DNA of 64,000 nt, from assembly GCA_046329495.1 (NCBI GenBank), contig JAXLUO010000008.1, forward strand, positions 1 through 64,000, read 5' to 3'. Below, in pieces: positions 19,294-29,197 of the stretch. The number at the start of each line of letters is the position of its first letter. The first letter of the stretch is position 1. Below the pieces are notes generated by a model that saw nothing but the letters and a program-made list of their open reading frames with translations, did not search any database and was not told where the DNA came from. The stretch comes from Bog-950 sp046329495 (lineage in GTDB: Bacteria > Bacteroidota > Bacteroidia > Chitinophagales > LD1). The position numbers and the translations under genes were made by a program.

Positions 19294-19301
19294 CAAAGTT
19301 A
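19294..19301 (-). promoter_or_regulatory. Possible -7 box for the SprB-repeat gene
   Basis: On the minus strand this reads TAACTTTG, matching the Bacteroidota -7 consensus TAnnTTTG, 39 bases before the start at 19254. No convincing -33 TTTG was found at the expected distance, so confidence is low. The rest of 19302-19490 shows no gene. Confidence 0.35.
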
Positions 19302-19490
19302 CAAAGCGTTGTGTAGCCTCCTATAGTAGTAACTGAAGTTCTTACATGTGTAAGGCCTGTGTTATTCAGGGGTATATAGGTAATTATTGCTAACATTATT
19401 ACATGCGAATGCATATTTTATAAGGCCTGTTAAGGTGGTTTTTCATCCTGTTTAAAAGGCTTAACATTGCAGCTTAATTAAGAAAGCGAT

Positions 19491-21017
19491 ATGAAGCAGG
19501 TTTTGAAACAGTTGGGTATTGCCCCAACTAATAGCGGTGTTAGTACCGGAACAAAGTGGGTAAAGAGTAAAGGAGAAACCATTGTATCTTACTCTCCTGT
19601 AGATGGAAAGAAAATTGCGGAGGTTACTTCTGCTACCGAAAAGGAATATCAGCAGGTAATTGCAACAGCACAAAGCGCCTATGCTGTATGGAGAAATATG
19701 CCGGCCCCACAACGCGGCGAAATTGTACGCCAGATAGGTGAAGAGCTTCGGGCTTTTAAAGCACCGCTGGGCCAGTTAGTTAGCTATGAGATGGGCAAGA
19801 GCCTGCAGGAAGGTTTAGGTGAAGTACAGGAAATGATTGATATCTGCGATTTTGCTGTTGGTTTATCTCGCCAGTTATATGGTTTAACCATGCATAGCGA
19901 ACGCCCCAACCATCGCATGTACGAGCAGTGGCATCCGCTGGGAATTGTAGGTATAATATCGGCCTTCAATTTTCCGGTGGCAGTATGGAGTTGGAATACC
20001 ATGCTTGCCTGGGTGTGCGGCGATGTGTGCGTTTGGAAGCCAAGCGAAAAAACGCCCCTGTGTGCAGTAGCTTGTCAGAATATTGTTGCTCGTGTATTTA
20101 AGCGTAATAACCTTCCCGAAGGCATCTCATCGGTAGTGATCGGCGACTATAAAATCGGTGAGTTACTTTCGCATGACACCCGCGTTCCTTTGATTTCTGC
20201 AACGGGCTCAACCCGTATGGGTAAAAAGGTTGGCGAAGCAGTAGGTGCACGTTTAGGACGTAGTTTATTAGAGTTAGGTGGTAACAATGCAATTATCATC
20301 ACTCCGCACACCGATATGGATATGGCCATGGTGGCTGTTGTGTTTGGTGCGGTAGGCACAGCCGGTCAACGCTGCACAACCACCCGCCGTTTAATCATCC
20401 ACAAATCGCGTTATGATGAGGTGAAAAAGCGCCTGAAGAAAGCCTACGCACAATTAAAGATTGGTAACCCGCTCGATCAACGTAATCACGTAGGTCCGTT
20501 GATTGATAAAGCAGCGGTTGAGATGTATCAGAACGCCATTCAACAGGCCAAAGCGCAAGGCGGTAAAGTTTGGGTTGAAGGTGGAGTGCTATTAGGTAAA
20601 GGCTACGAAAGCGGTTGTTATGTGCAGCCTTGCATTATCGAAGCAAAGAATGAAATGGCTGTAGTGCAACATGAAACCTTTGCACCGATCTTATACATAA
20701 TGAAGTATAGCTCGCTGAACGAAGCCATCGACATGCAGAATGGTGTAGTGCAGGGCTTGTCATCTGCTATAATGACTACCAACATGCGTGAAGCAGAGGC
20801 ATTCTTAAGTTGTAACGGTAGCGACTGCGGTATCGCCAACGTTAACATTGGCACCAGTGGTGCGGAGATTGGTGGAGCCTTTGGTGGTGAAAAAGAAACC
20901 GGTGGTGGCCGCGAGAGCGGCAGCGACGCATGGAAAGCTTATATGCGCCGGCAAACCAACACCATTAATTATGGTACAAAGTTGCCGTTGGCGCAGGGTA
21001 TAAAGTTTGAGATTTAA
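19491..21017 (+). CDS. ALDH7-family dehydrogenase (piperideine-6-carboxylate type)
   Basis: A 508-residue aldehyde dehydrogenase. Key residues: Lys183 in VWKPSEKTPL for NAD binding, Glu261 in LLELGGNNAII, and the catalytic Cys295 in GTAGQRCTTTRRL. The latter motif and the C-terminal GTSGAEIGGAFGGEKETGGGRESGSDAWK are characteristic of ALDH7 (antiquitin, AmaB, Pcd), which oxidises L-alpha-aminoadipate semialdehyde/piperideine-6-carboxylate to aminoadipate in lysine breakdown. It stands alone, followed by a strong terminator; no other lysine-degradation gene is next to it. Specificity is assigned from family signature only. Confidence 0.85.
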   Translation: MKQVLKQLGIAPTNSGVSTGTKWVKSKGETIVSYSPVDGKKIAEVTSATEKEYQQVIATAQSAYAVWRNMPAPQRGEIVRQIGEELRAFKAPLGQLVSYEMGKSLQEGLGEVQEMIDICDFAVGLSRQLYGLTMHSERPNHRMYEQWHPLGIVGIISAFNFPVAVWSWNTMLAWVCGDVCVWKPSEKTPLCAVACQNIVARVFKRNNLPEGISSVVIGDYKIGELLSHDTRVPLISATGSTRMGKKVGEAVGARLGRSLLELGGNNAIIITPHTDMDMAMVAVVFGAVGTAGQRCTTTRRLIIHKSRYDEVKKRLKKAYAQLKIGNPLDQRNHVGPLIDKAAVEMYQNAIQQAKAQGGKVWVEGGVLLGKGYESGCYVQPCIIEAKNEMAVVQHETFAPILYIMKYSSLNEAIDMQNGVVQGLSSAIMTTNMREAEAFLSCNGSDCGIANVNIGTSGAEIGGAFGGEKETGGGRESGSDAWKAYMRRQTNTINYGTKLPLAQGIKFEI

Positions 21018-21028
21018 GTAGAAGCAAG

Positions 21029-21051
21029 GCCGGGTTTATCCCGGCTTTTTT
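21029..21051 (+). terminator. Rho-independent terminator after the ALDH7 gene
   Basis: A perfect 6-bp stem GCCGGG/CCCGGC (21029-21034, 21040-21045) with a 5-base loop and six Ts. The T tract touches the stop region of the convergent flippase gene at 21050. Confidence 0.85.
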
Positions 21052-22525
21052 ATTGCCGGTTGCCGCGTTCCCATGGCAGGAAGTGATGGAACTCCGGAAC
21101 AATTCGCCACAGATAAACGGCTACTAAAAAAGTGCCACCTAATACGACACTTCTTAAAAGAATATTTACTACATCGCTATGCAGGGTAGGCAGCACATAG
21201 TTAAGCCCTAAGCAAACCAGCGTAATAGTTATGATTTTAAGAGTTTGTATGTTGTATGGCTGAAACTTAAATCGCTTATGGATAAGGAAGAGTTTAATGC
21301 CTGTATATAACAGCGATGATAAAGCTGTAGAAGCTGCTGCTCCGTTAATACCTAATCTTGGTATTAGCAGCATGTTGCTGATGAATGTGATGATGACCAG
21401 CGAAAGAAGCAACAGTGAGCCTTGCCAGTATTTACTGCTATAAAAAATGATAGAAGTGTTTGCACCACCCATCATATTGATTAATGAACCAATGGAGATG
21501 ATCCAAACCACGGTTACCCCCTGCTGAAAGTCCTTGCCTACTAACTGTAGCAAGTAGGTAATGTTACAATTAATGCCTACAAACAACAAGGCGCCAATAA
21601 GCGATAGATATTTAACTGACTTGTAAAATATATCCTGCACCTCGTGCATGTTATTGTCTACCACGGCATGGGCTACCTTAGCAGTAACAATACGGTCTAA
21701 TGCATTTAGTGGTGCTTCAATAAGCGTAGGTATAAACGAGGCAATAGCATAAATACCTACAAAACTTAGTGGTAAAAATTTACCTATCAAAACGGAGTCC
21801 AGCGTCTTTAACCCTAATGCCGCAATTGATGAAAGCGAAAGAAGTAAGCCGAAGCTCACCATCTCCTTTAGATTGTTCTCGCGGAATGCTTTCCAGTTAA
21901 TGGTTAACGAAGGCTTGTCCTCGCGCAAAAGATACCATATCAGCAGCAATAGTTGGAAAGCATATATGCCTATATACAATCCAATAAACTGCTTAAAGGT
22001 GATGTATTGGAAATAATAGGCAAAGATGAGCGCTATATAAGCTACCCGTGTGTAAATGTCATTAAGGTAGGAGGGGACGGTTGTTTTGAATAGCGCTATT
22101 AGATAGGTGGTGATAATTGTGCCGAAAGCCAAAAACAAACTGAAGGAGAAGATGTAGTTGTAATAGTCAATGAACAACGGCGACTCTTTCCTGTACTGTG
22201 CAATAATAAACTCCTTAAACACCAACAGGCCAACCGAAGATATAATGAACCCTATTAATGGGAACAACAGCATAAAGCCGAAAAATCCATTGTGACCGTT
22301 CTTCTCGTTTTTGAAAACCGGAAAGTACTTAATGGTCATATTAGTAGAGCCGATAGGAATGAAGCTTGCTACCAGGGTAGAGAATGCAAACAACACCCGT
22401 GCTAAACCTATCTCTTCGGTTTTAAGAAAGTGAGGCTGTATAATAATCAGCGATACAAACCCCAGGATAATGCCGGTGTAGGAGCTAATGGTATTCTTGA
22501 TGCCTTGTCGCTGTATTACGCCCAT
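21050..22525 (-). CDS. Polysaccharide flippase (MATE/Wzx-like)
   Basis: A 491-residue integral membrane protein with about 12-14 hydrophobic helices and a near N-terminal segment GVIQRQGIKNTISSYTGIILGFVSLIIIQP, typical of oligosaccharide flippases (Wzx/RfbX, polysaccharide biosynthesis protein). Such proteins move lipid-linked glycan units across the inner membrane. It starts 3 bases after the stop of the asparagine synthase gene and should be on one message with it; asparagine-synthase-like genes are frequent partners in surface-glycan clusters. The sugar is unknown. Confidence 0.85.
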   Translation of the reverse strand: MGVIQRQGIKNTISSYTGIILGFVSLIIIQPHFLKTEEIGLARVLFAFSTLVASFIPIGSTNMTIKYFPVFKNEKNGHNGFFGFMLLFPLIGFIISSVGLLVFKEFIIAQYRKESPLFIDYYNYIFSFSLFLAFGTIITTYLIALFKTTVPSYLNDIYTRVAYIALIFAYYFQYITFKQFIGLYIGIYAFQLLLLIWYLLREDKPSLTINWKAFRENNLKEMVSFGLLLSLSSIAALGLKTLDSVLIGKFLPLSFVGIYAIASFIPTLIEAPLNALDRIVTAKVAHAVVDNNMHEVQDIFYKSVKYLSLIGALLFVGINCNITYLLQLVGKDFQQGVTVVWIISIGSLINMMGGANTSIIFYSSKYWQGSLLLLSLVIITFISNMLLIPRLGINGAAASTALSSLLYTGIKLFLIHKRFKFQPYNIQTLKIITITLVCLGLNYVLPTLHSDVVNILLRSVVLGGTFLVAVYLWRIVPEFHHFLPWERGNRQ

Positions 22526-22528
22526 GTC

Positions 22529-24421
22529 TTATTGCATCCACTTGTTATGCCACAACTGAAATAAAAACAAATAACTCAAGCGCTGAAACTCAACCGGCTT
22601 GCCGGCCAGGTAGTTGTCGCGCAGGGCTATTACACGTTTGGTATTAAATACCTGTTGTTTGTTCAGCGCTTCTTCATTTACAACATCCAGCAACAAAGGC
22701 TTTAGCTCATTGCGCATCCAACTGATTAGCGGAACACCAAATCCCATCTTCGGGCGTTCCATCATTTCTTTAGGCACGTATTTATGAACGATCTCCTTCA
22801 ACAAATATTTGGCCACACCATTGCGGTATTTGTAATTAGAAGGCAGGCGCGATGCAAATTCAATAATGCGCTGATCAAGGAAAGGTTCCCTGCCTTCTAA
22901 ACTGGTGCTCATAGTGGCGCGGTCTACCTTCTGCAGTATATCATCCACCATATAGGTTTTATACTCGGTAGCCTGAAACTTCGAAAGCAAATCGTTGTTG
23001 TTGTTTAGTTTGCTGCCTTCATCAAACGCAGTGGGCAGGTAACTTATATCTTTATTCAGCAACAAGCGTGTTTCATCAAAGGTCATGGCCTGGCTGATGA
23101 TATCAAAGCGCTTCACAGCATCGCGGTGCGTAAAGTAATCCTTCAACTTGCTGAGCTTGTTCTGATAGCTAATGTCGCTGCCACCTGCTGCAAGGCCCAT
23201 CAGGCTGCCACCAACTTCCTGCAAAAGACCGGGTGTTTTATCTATTTGATTGATCCGTTGTTCAGCATTCAGATACTTTGGGTAACCGCAGAAGATCTCA
23301 TCACCTCCATCTGCTGACAGCGCTACCGTTACCTGCTTACGCGCCATACGGCTAACCAGTGTGGTAGGTATGGCCGAGGTATCGCCAAACGGCTCATCGT
23401 AAATACCGGGCAGTTGTTCCACCATGTCCAGCGCATCGCGGTAGGTGCAGGTATATTCGTGGTGGTCGGTACCCAGGTGTTTGGCTACTTCGCGTGCATG
23501 GTGCGCTTCGTTAAACTTCGGGTCCTCAAAGCCAATGGTAAAGGTCTTTAGCTTTTGGGTGCTGTTCTTTTGCAGCAAAGCTGTTACGGCTGTGGAATCG
23601 TAGCCACCGCTGAGGAATATGCCTACCGGCACATCGGCTACCATGCGGTATTCAAAGGCAGAGGTGAGCAAACGTTCTGTTTCTTCCTGTGCCTCTTCTA
23701 TGCTGATGTTTAGTTTGGGTTGGTTATAGCAGTCCGTTACATCCCAATACTTTACCTCTTTGGTTTGCTTGCTGCGCAGGTCTATTTCCAGGTAGTGCCC
23801 AGGTAATAACTTATAGGTGTGCTGGTAAATAGTATGCGGTGCTGAAATATATCCGCGTTGAAAATACAGGGAAAGCGCGCTATAGTTCAACTGCTTTTCG
23901 AAGGCCGGGTGGGCGGTAAATATCTTTAGTTCAGAGCCGAATAAAAGCACGTTATTGTGCTTGTAGTAGAACACCGGTTTAACACCTGCCCTATCGCGGA
24001 ACAGCACCACCTTCTCCTGCTTCTGGTCCATAATGGCAATAGCGAACATGCCTATAAACTTGTTTACGCCGGCAGTGCCCCATTCAGCATAACTCTTTAA
24101 AATTACCTCCGTATCACTCTGCGAACGGAAGGTGTAGCCCTTCTGCTCTAACTCTTTCTTTATCTCGCGGTAGTTGTAGATCTCTCCGTTAAAGATTACC
24201 GTCAGTTCGGCTTCTTCGAATCGCATAGGCTGATGGCCCAAGGCTGAAAGCTCAATGATAGACAAACGGCGGAAACCAAGGCCCACGGTAGCAGTGGAGG
24301 TGCAGAACATTTCATGCCCGCTATCGTCCGGACCACGGTGATGAATAGTATCGCTCATCCGCTTAAGTAAAGCCACATCACCGTTCCTGCCAAAATCAAC
24401 AAAACCTGCTATACCGCACAT
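22529..24421 (-). CDS. asnB: Asparagine synthase (glutamine-hydrolysing)
   Basis: A 630-residue amidotransferase. The start is ATG at 24421, because the catalytic N-terminal Cys2 must follow Met (MCGIAGF); the frame is open further upstream but that part overlaps the divergent lysA region. The class II glutaminase domain (residues 2 to about 200) has HHRGPDDSG and FNGEIYNYRE; the synthase domain has the PP-loop SGGYDSTAV, near residue 270, for ATP binding. It converts aspartate, glutamine and ATP to asparagine, or, in glycan clusters, amidates a sugar acid. The flippase directly downstream makes a glycan role possible. Confidence 0.9.
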   Translation of the reverse strand: MCGIAGFVDFGRNGDVALLKRMSDTIHHRGPDDSGHEMFCTSTATVGLGFRRLSIIELSALGHQPMRFEEAELTVIFNGEIYNYREIKKELEQKGYTFRSQSDTEVILKSYAEWGTAGVNKFIGMFAIAIMDQKQEKVVLFRDRAGVKPVFYYKHNNVLLFGSELKIFTAHPAFEKQLNYSALSLYFQRGYISAPHTIYQHTYKLLPGHYLEIDLRSKQTKEVKYWDVTDCYNQPKLNISIEEAQEETERLLTSAFEYRMVADVPVGIFLSGGYDSTAVTALLQKNSTQKLKTFTIGFEDPKFNEAHHAREVAKHLGTDHHEYTCTYRDALDMVEQLPGIYDEPFGDTSAIPTTLVSRMARKQVTVALSADGGDEIFCGYPKYLNAEQRINQIDKTPGLLQEVGGSLMGLAAGGSDISYQNKLSKLKDYFTHRDAVKRFDIISQAMTFDETRLLLNKDISYLPTAFDEGSKLNNNNDLLSKFQATEYKTYMVDDILQKVDRATMSTSLEGREPFLDQRIIEFASRLPSNYKYRNGVAKYLLKEIVHKYVPKEMMERPKMGFGVPLISWMRNELKPLLLDVVNEEALNKQQVFNTKRVIALRDNYLAGKPVEFQRLSYLFLFQLWHNKWMQ

Positions 24422-24563
24422 GCCGCGAATGTAATCTTTCTGCCGCTTTACCCTACTGATTTCACCTTGTTTTGCAATTGACCACCAAGGGATGAAAATC
24501 CTGATTTTGCTACTGGTGCAGGTCCCTTTATCTTTTATTTTAGCGGTCCTTAAAAACTCAGCT

Positions 24564-25799
24564 ATGCTCCGCTTTAACGAAGGACAATATGAAATCGGCG
24601 GCCTGCCCGTGCAGGACCTTTGCGCCAAATACGATACCCCCCTGTATGTATACGATACTGCCATTATGCAGGCGCAGTACGATAAGTTGAAGAACGCCTT
24701 CAGCGGAGCCAATACCAAGATAAAGTTTGCCTGTAAGGCATTGAATAATATCAACATATTAAAGTTCTTCAAGAATACAGGCGCGGGCCTGGATACTGTT
24801 TCTATTCAGGAGGTTTGGACCGGCCTGAAGGCAGGTTTTAAACCGGAGGACATCATCTATACCCCCAACTGCGTTTCGATGGAGGAGATTGAACTGGCCG
24901 TTAAAGAAGGCGTGCAGATCAATATCGATAACATCTCCATCCTTGAACAATTCGGGCATAAGTATGGCAATACCGTACCTGTTTGTGTGCGCATAAACCC
25001 ACACGTAATGGCCGGTGGTAATATCAATATCTCTACGGGCCACATCGATAGCAAATTCGGCATCTCCATTTACCAAATGCGCCATGTGGAGCGCGTAATC
25101 AAAAGCGAGAACATCCGCGTAAACGGCCTGCATATGCACACCGGCTCCGATATTCTGGATGTGGACGTGTTCCTTCGCGCTGCTGAAATCCTTTTCGAAG
25201 TAACCGACCACTTTCCTGACCTGGAGTTCATCGACTTTGGCAGCGGCTTTAAAGTGCCTTACAAACCCGATGACTATTACACTGACATCGACGAAGTAGG
25301 CCAAAAACTGACTGCCAGCTTCAACGAGTTCTGCCAGAGCTACGGTCGCAAACTTGACCTGTATTTCGAGCCGGGCAAATTCCTGGTTAGTCAATCAGGC
25401 ACTTTCCTGGCTAAGGTGAATGTGATCAAGCAAACCACCGCTACTGTATTTGTTGGCGTTGATTCGGGTTTGAACCACCTCATCCGCCCTATGTTCTATA
25501 ATTCGTATCACCACATGACCAACGTGTCGAACCCGGAAGGCACACAACGCATTTATACCATTGTGGGCTATATCTGCGAAACCGACACCTTTGGTTGGGA
25601 CCGCAAACTTACCGAAGTGCGCGAAGGCGATATTATTGCCTTCCACAATGCGGGTGCTTATGGCTTTACCATGGCCTCCAACTACAACTCGCGTTTCCGC
25701 CCGGCTGAGGTAATGATACACCAGGGTAAAGATTACCTTATCCGCCGCCGCGAAAACCTCGAAGACCTGTTGCGCAACCAGGTGGACGTTGCGTTTTAA
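24564..25799 (+). CDS. lysA: Diaminopimelate decarboxylase
   Basis: A 411-residue PLP enzyme (fold III) that makes L-lysine from meso-diaminopimelate, the last step of lysine synthesis. Start at ATG 24564 (MLRFNEGQYEIGG); the longer open frame from 24492 would add a spurious hydrophobic leader. Visible features: the PLP lysine region IKFACKALNN (Lys58), HMHTGSDILD with the His/Ser of the active site, the Gly-rich phosphate site DFGSGFKVP, and EPGKFLV plus the C-terminal CETDTFGWDRKL, which supplies the Cys-Glu of the partner subunit's site. It diverges from asnB. Confidence 0.92.
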   Translation: MLRFNEGQYEIGGLPVQDLCAKYDTPLYVYDTAIMQAQYDKLKNAFSGANTKIKFACKALNNINILKFFKNTGAGLDTVSIQEVWTGLKAGFKPEDIIYTPNCVSMEEIELAVKEGVQINIDNISILEQFGHKYGNTVPVCVRINPHVMAGGNINISTGHIDSKFGISIYQMRHVERVIKSENIRVNGLHMHTGSDILDVDVFLRAAEILFEVTDHFPDLEFIDFGSGFKVPYKPDDYYTDIDEVGQKLTASFNEFCQSYGRKLDLYFEPGKFLVSQSGTFLAKVNVIKQTTATVFVGVDSGLNHLIRPMFYNSYHHMTNVSNPEGTQRIYTIVGYICETDTFGWDRKLTEVREGDIIAFHNAGAYGFTMASNYNSRFRPAEVMIHQGKDYLIRRRENLEDLLRNQVDVAF

Positions 25800-25921
25800 C
25801 GCGTTAATTAGTTTTAAACTAACCATCTGTAGCTGTTTTTAGCACTCCGGGCACCGATATTCGTGGACTTTATATCTTGCAGCCGCAGTGCTAAACGCTG
25901 TTGCTTTGTACGTTTATGCTT

Positions 25922-26575
25922 ATGAAAAAATATTTTTTCCTGTTTGCCCTGCTGTTTATCAGCTCACTGGGTTTTACCCAAAAGAAAACCCTTTATGTTG
26001 CCGACCGCCGCAGTAGCTGCATTGAAAGCGCTACCATGGAATGCCTGCTGATTAAAGAAAGCAAAAAGGGCGCCTGGCAATCTTACAGCAGCAGCATTAC
26101 CGGTTTTAATTACGAAGAGGGTTACGAATACCAATTACAGGTAGAAGTAGAACCCGCCCCTGCCGGTACACCGGCTAAATATCGCCTGCTGAAGGTTAAG
26201 AGCAAAAAGCGAACCAAGTACGACCCATCGGAAAAACTGGCCGATAAGCGTTGGTACCTCTACCAGATGTATGCCGATTCGCATTACATAAAGCTGCTGG
26301 ATACCACCACCGTTTACATGCAATTTTACCCCAGCGAAAGGCAAATAAGCGGCCACGGTGTATGCAATACCTTTAGCGGTGGTTTAATTGCTGAGGGATA
26401 TAAAATCTCCATCCTGCAAATGGCTTCCACCAAAATGGAATGCACCGGCACCATACTGGAAAGCATTATTAAAGATATGATGGAAGAGATGGTAACCTTT
26501 ACCGTGGCCGGTAACACCCTCACCCTTAAAAATGCCGATGGGGGCAGCTATCTGCTCTTTAAATACTGGCAATAA
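25922..26575 (+). CDS. Exported DUF4377/META-domain protein
   Basis: A 217-residue exported protein from ATG at 25922 (MKKYFFLFALLFISSLGFTQ is the signal peptide). The frame opens at a TTG 21 bases earlier, which would spoil the signal. Residues about 20-95 resemble DUF4377 (short beta-rich domain after the leader), and the C-terminal part has the META/HslJ pattern: KRWYLYQM, SGHGVCNTFSGG, ILQMASTKMEC, FTVAGNTLTLKN. Proteins of this pair are usually periplasmic or outer-membrane stress-linked proteins; the exact function is not known. Confidence 0.7.
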   Translation: MKKYFFLFALLFISSLGFTQKKTLYVADRRSSCIESATMECLLIKESKKGAWQSYSSSITGFNYEEGYEYQLQVEVEPAPAGTPAKYRLLKVKSKKRTKYDPSEKLADKRWYLYQMYADSHYIKLLDTTTVYMQFYPSERQISGHGVCNTFSGGLIAEGYKISILQMASTKMECTGTILESIIKDMMEEMVTFTVAGNTLTLKNADGGSYLLFKYWQ

Positions 26576-26650
26576 GGTCGCCGATAACCTTCTGCTTACT
26601 TTCCCTATATTCACCATCCAATTTACACACAACACCCTAAAATCATTTAT

Positions 26651-28312
26651 ATGTCAACCAGCGCTGCTGTTAACTACAAAGAGATTATAGAACGTGCCAT
26701 AAAGGCCATTCACGAACGCACCTTTTTTGCGCAATACCCCGAGCACCCGAAGGCCTACGGCGAAGAGGCTCCTGTTAAAGGTTTAGAGGCCTATAACAAC
26801 CAATTAGGCAAACCTTTTACCGGCTTATTACAGCAAAACCCTGTAGCTCAATTGGGCGAAGAGGTTTCGCCTTACACCATGAAAGCTTTGGGTATTACCT
26901 ACCCTGCTTTTGAAGTAGATACCCTTATCGTTCGCGCGGGCCGTGCGATGGCTGCCTGGAAGGCCGCTACGCCCGACCAACGTGCCGAGGTGCTGGTGGA
27001 TGCACTGGAGCGGGTAAAGAATCGTTTCTTCGAAATTGCTTACGCTACCCAACATACCACCGGACAGAGCTTTGTGATGAGCTTTCAGGCTTCGGGCCCG
27101 CATGCCAACGACCGCGCTTTAGAAGCACTGGCTATGGGTTACGAAGAGCTGAACCGTTTCCCTACCAACGTTACCTGGGAAAAGCCCATGGGCAAAACCA
27201 GTGTAGTGTTGCAGAAAACCTTTAAGGCTGTGCCTAAAGGTATTTCGCTGGCCATTGGTTGTTCTACCTTCCCAACCTGGAACTCAGTGCCCGGCATCTT
27301 TGCCTCTTTAATAACCGGCAATGCCGTTATCGTTAAGCCGCACCCTAAATCAATTTACCCTATTGCCATCGTAGTAGCCGAAATGCAGGCTGCGTTCCAG
27401 GCCAAGGGTTTCGATCCTAATACCTGTCAATTAGCTGTTGATTCACCTGCAAAACTGATCACCAAACAACTGGCCGAGCATCCGCTGGTTAAGTTGATTG
27501 ATTACACAGGCGGCAGCGAATTCGGTAGCTATATCGAATCGATCCCCGGCAAGGTAACCTTTACCGAGAAGGCCGGTGTTAACTCCGTAATCCTTGATTC
27601 GGTGAACGACCTGAAAGCCGTGGTACAGAACCTGAGCTTTGCTGTGTCGCTTTATAGTGGCCAAATGTGTACGGCCCCTCAAAACTTCTTTATCCCTGCA
27701 GGTGGTGTTAAACAGGGCGATACGGTTATACCTTACGAAGAAGTAAAGAACGCACTGGTAGCTGCTATCGGTGGTATTGCAGCACATCCGCAAATGGGCC
27801 CCGGCACTTTAGGCGCCATCCAGAACGAACTAACCGTTAAGCGTGTTAATTCGCTGAAGGATCTGGATGCAACCGTATTGCTGCAGCCAAATGCCGTAGC
27901 CAATAGTGAGTTCCCCGAAGCGCGCACCTGTTCGCCAATTGTGCTGGAAGTTGATGCACACGATAAAGGCGTATACGAAAACGAATTGTTCGGGCCCATC
28001 GTGCTGATCATCAAAACCAAGGACACTGCACAGAGCATTGAACTGGCCAAACAAATGGCTGAAAAGCACGGTGCCATTACCTTTAGCGCTTACACTACCA
28101 ACGAGCAAACTGCCAACACCATCTTCGAAGAATTGGAAAGCGTATTCGCACCGGTATCGTTAAACTTAACCGGTATGATTTGGGTAAACCAGCATGCTAC
28201 CTTCAGCGATTTCCACGTAACCGGTGGTAACCCTGCAGGTAACGCATCGTTTACCAACCCCGAGTATGTAAACAAACGCTTTGTGTGGGTAGGCCACCGT
28301 CGCGTTGCTTAA
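26651..28312 (+). CDS. paaN: PaaN-type aldehyde dehydrogenase
   Basis: A 553-residue aldehyde-dehydrogenase-superfamily protein. Length and sequence (for example CSTFPTWNSVPGIFASLITGNAVIVKPHP, LIDYTGGSEFG, LYSGQMCTAPQNFFIP with the catalytic Cys, and the tail HVTGGNPAGNASFTNPEYVNKRFVWVGHRR) match the PaaN group of phenylacetate-degradation proteins lacking the hydratase domain of PaaZ. In other bacteria PaaN acts with the PaaABCDE oxygenase, oxidising the ring-opened semialdehyde. No other paa gene is in this window, so it may serve another aldehyde or a distant cluster. It ends in a strong terminator. Confidence 0.85.
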   Translation: MSTSAAVNYKEIIERAIKAIHERTFFAQYPEHPKAYGEEAPVKGLEAYNNQLGKPFTGLLQQNPVAQLGEEVSPYTMKALGITYPAFEVDTLIVRAGRAMAAWKAATPDQRAEVLVDALERVKNRFFEIAYATQHTTGQSFVMSFQASGPHANDRALEALAMGYEELNRFPTNVTWEKPMGKTSVVLQKTFKAVPKGISLAIGCSTFPTWNSVPGIFASLITGNAVIVKPHPKSIYPIAIVVAEMQAAFQAKGFDPNTCQLAVDSPAKLITKQLAEHPLVKLIDYTGGSEFGSYIESIPGKVTFTEKAGVNSVILDSVNDLKAVVQNLSFAVSLYSGQMCTAPQNFFIPAGGVKQGDTVIPYEEVKNALVAAIGGIAAHPQMGPGTLGAIQNELTVKRVNSLKDLDATVLLQPNAVANSEFPEARTCSPIVLEVDAHDKGVYENELFGPIVLIIKTKDTAQSIELAKQMAEKHGAITFSAYTTNEQTANTIFEELESVFAPVSLNLTGMIWVNQHATFSDFHVTGGNPAGNASFTNPEYVNKRFVWVGHRRVA

Positions 28313-28328
28313 ACCAATATTTCAAATA

Positions 28329-28370
28329 ACGCCCTGCTGCATTACCTTTGTAGCAGGGCGTTTTGTTTTA
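28329..28370 (+). terminator. Rho-independent terminator after paaN
   Basis: A perfect 10-bp stem (28329-28338 with 28352-28361) of sequence ACGCCCTGCT followed by TTTGTTTTA, 16 bases past the paaN stop. Confidence 0.85.
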
Positions 28371-28390
28371 TGCCCTGCTAACTATATTAT

Positions 28391-28783
28391 ATGAAGGCTG
28401 AAGAAATTAAGTTCATCGTTATTATGTTGGTTACTACCCTTGTTTTGGGTGGCTTACAACTTGTTTGGAACCAGCAGGCTTCGGCCGAGAACCAGTTGCA
28501 CAACGGTATACCTTTGCTTACCATTATTGCAGTAGCGGTTACGCTGGTGCACATCTTTTTGGTGCGCTCCTCGCACGGCGACCCTAAAGCCTTTGTTACC
28601 AAGTTTATGGCAGCCAGCGGTTTAAAGTTGATGTTGTACCTGTTGGTGCTGGTTGCTTTCCTGTTGTTTGAAACCGGCAACAAAAAGATACTGGTTATCC
28701 ATTTCCTGGGCTACTATGCTGTGTATACCATTATTGAAGTAAGCCTGCTTTACAGCACCCTGCAACAAAGCAAAAAGAAGTAA
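28391..28783 (+). CDS. Small integral membrane protein
   Basis: A 130-residue protein with four predicted membrane helices (about residues 7-25, 42-60, 75-93, 100-122) and a basic C-terminus (KQSKKK). The layout resembles the AtpI-like or unnamed small proteins often found before ATP synthase genes in Bacteroidota, but no atp gene is adjacent here. It begins a short run of three closely spaced same-strand genes ending with the HNH protein. Function unknown. Confidence 0.6.
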   Translation: MKAEEIKFIVIMLVTTLVLGGLQLVWNQQASAENQLHNGIPLLTIIAVAVTLVHIFLVRSSHGDPKAFVTKFMAASGLKLMLYLLVLVAFLLFETGNKKILVIHFLGYYAVYTIIEVSLLYSTLQQSKKK

Positions 28784-28792
28784 CGCCGCCTT

Positions 28793-29194
28793 ATGTATAA
28801 ACCGCTGCTACTGCTTATTGCTTTTATGCTTACCGGCGCTTATGCAGCGTACTTTATTCAATCGGATATTAAGATTGAAGAAGGCAGCCTGCCACAGGAT
28901 GTGTATTTCTACAATTTGTTTGTGCCGTATAAAAAGCAACTCTCCCCAAAGGCAACGCAGTTAGACAAACTGAATGCCCGTGATGAGAACCGTGCCAGCC
29001 AGTATATTATAAAGAACGATTTATTGCCAACGGCCATCACCGGCGGTATACTGGCCTTATTTCTCGGAATTTATCCGGCTATCCGTTTCTATCGTGGTCA
29101 ATCCGTAAGTACCGCCATTATTATTGCTCTGCTTGTGCTGTATACGGTGCTTTCGTTATGGTTGCGTATTAAAATGGAGAAGCCCTATTTTTAA
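28793..29194 (+). CDS. Hypothetical membrane protein
   Basis: A 133-residue protein with three hydrophobic helices (about 4-22, 80-98, 105-125); the segment between helix 1 and 2 (IKIEEGSLPQDVYFYNLFVPYKK) would be extracytoplasmic. It starts 9 bases after the previous gene and ends 3 bases before the HNH gene, suggesting co-transcription. No family recognised. Confidence 0.6.
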   Translation: MYKPLLLLIAFMLTGAYAAYFIQSDIKIEEGSLPQDVYFYNLFVPYKKQLSPKATQLDKLNARDENRASQYIIKNDLLPTAITGGILALFLGIYPAIRFYRGQSVSTAIIIALLVLYTVLSLWLRIKMEKPYF

Positions 29195-29197
29195 ATT

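Noticed and set aside
24422..24772. Upstream extension of the asparagine synthase frame by 117 codons
   Set aside because: Asparagine synthase needs the Cys directly after Met; MCGIAGF at 24421 is the natural start, and the extension overlaps the divergent lysA gene.
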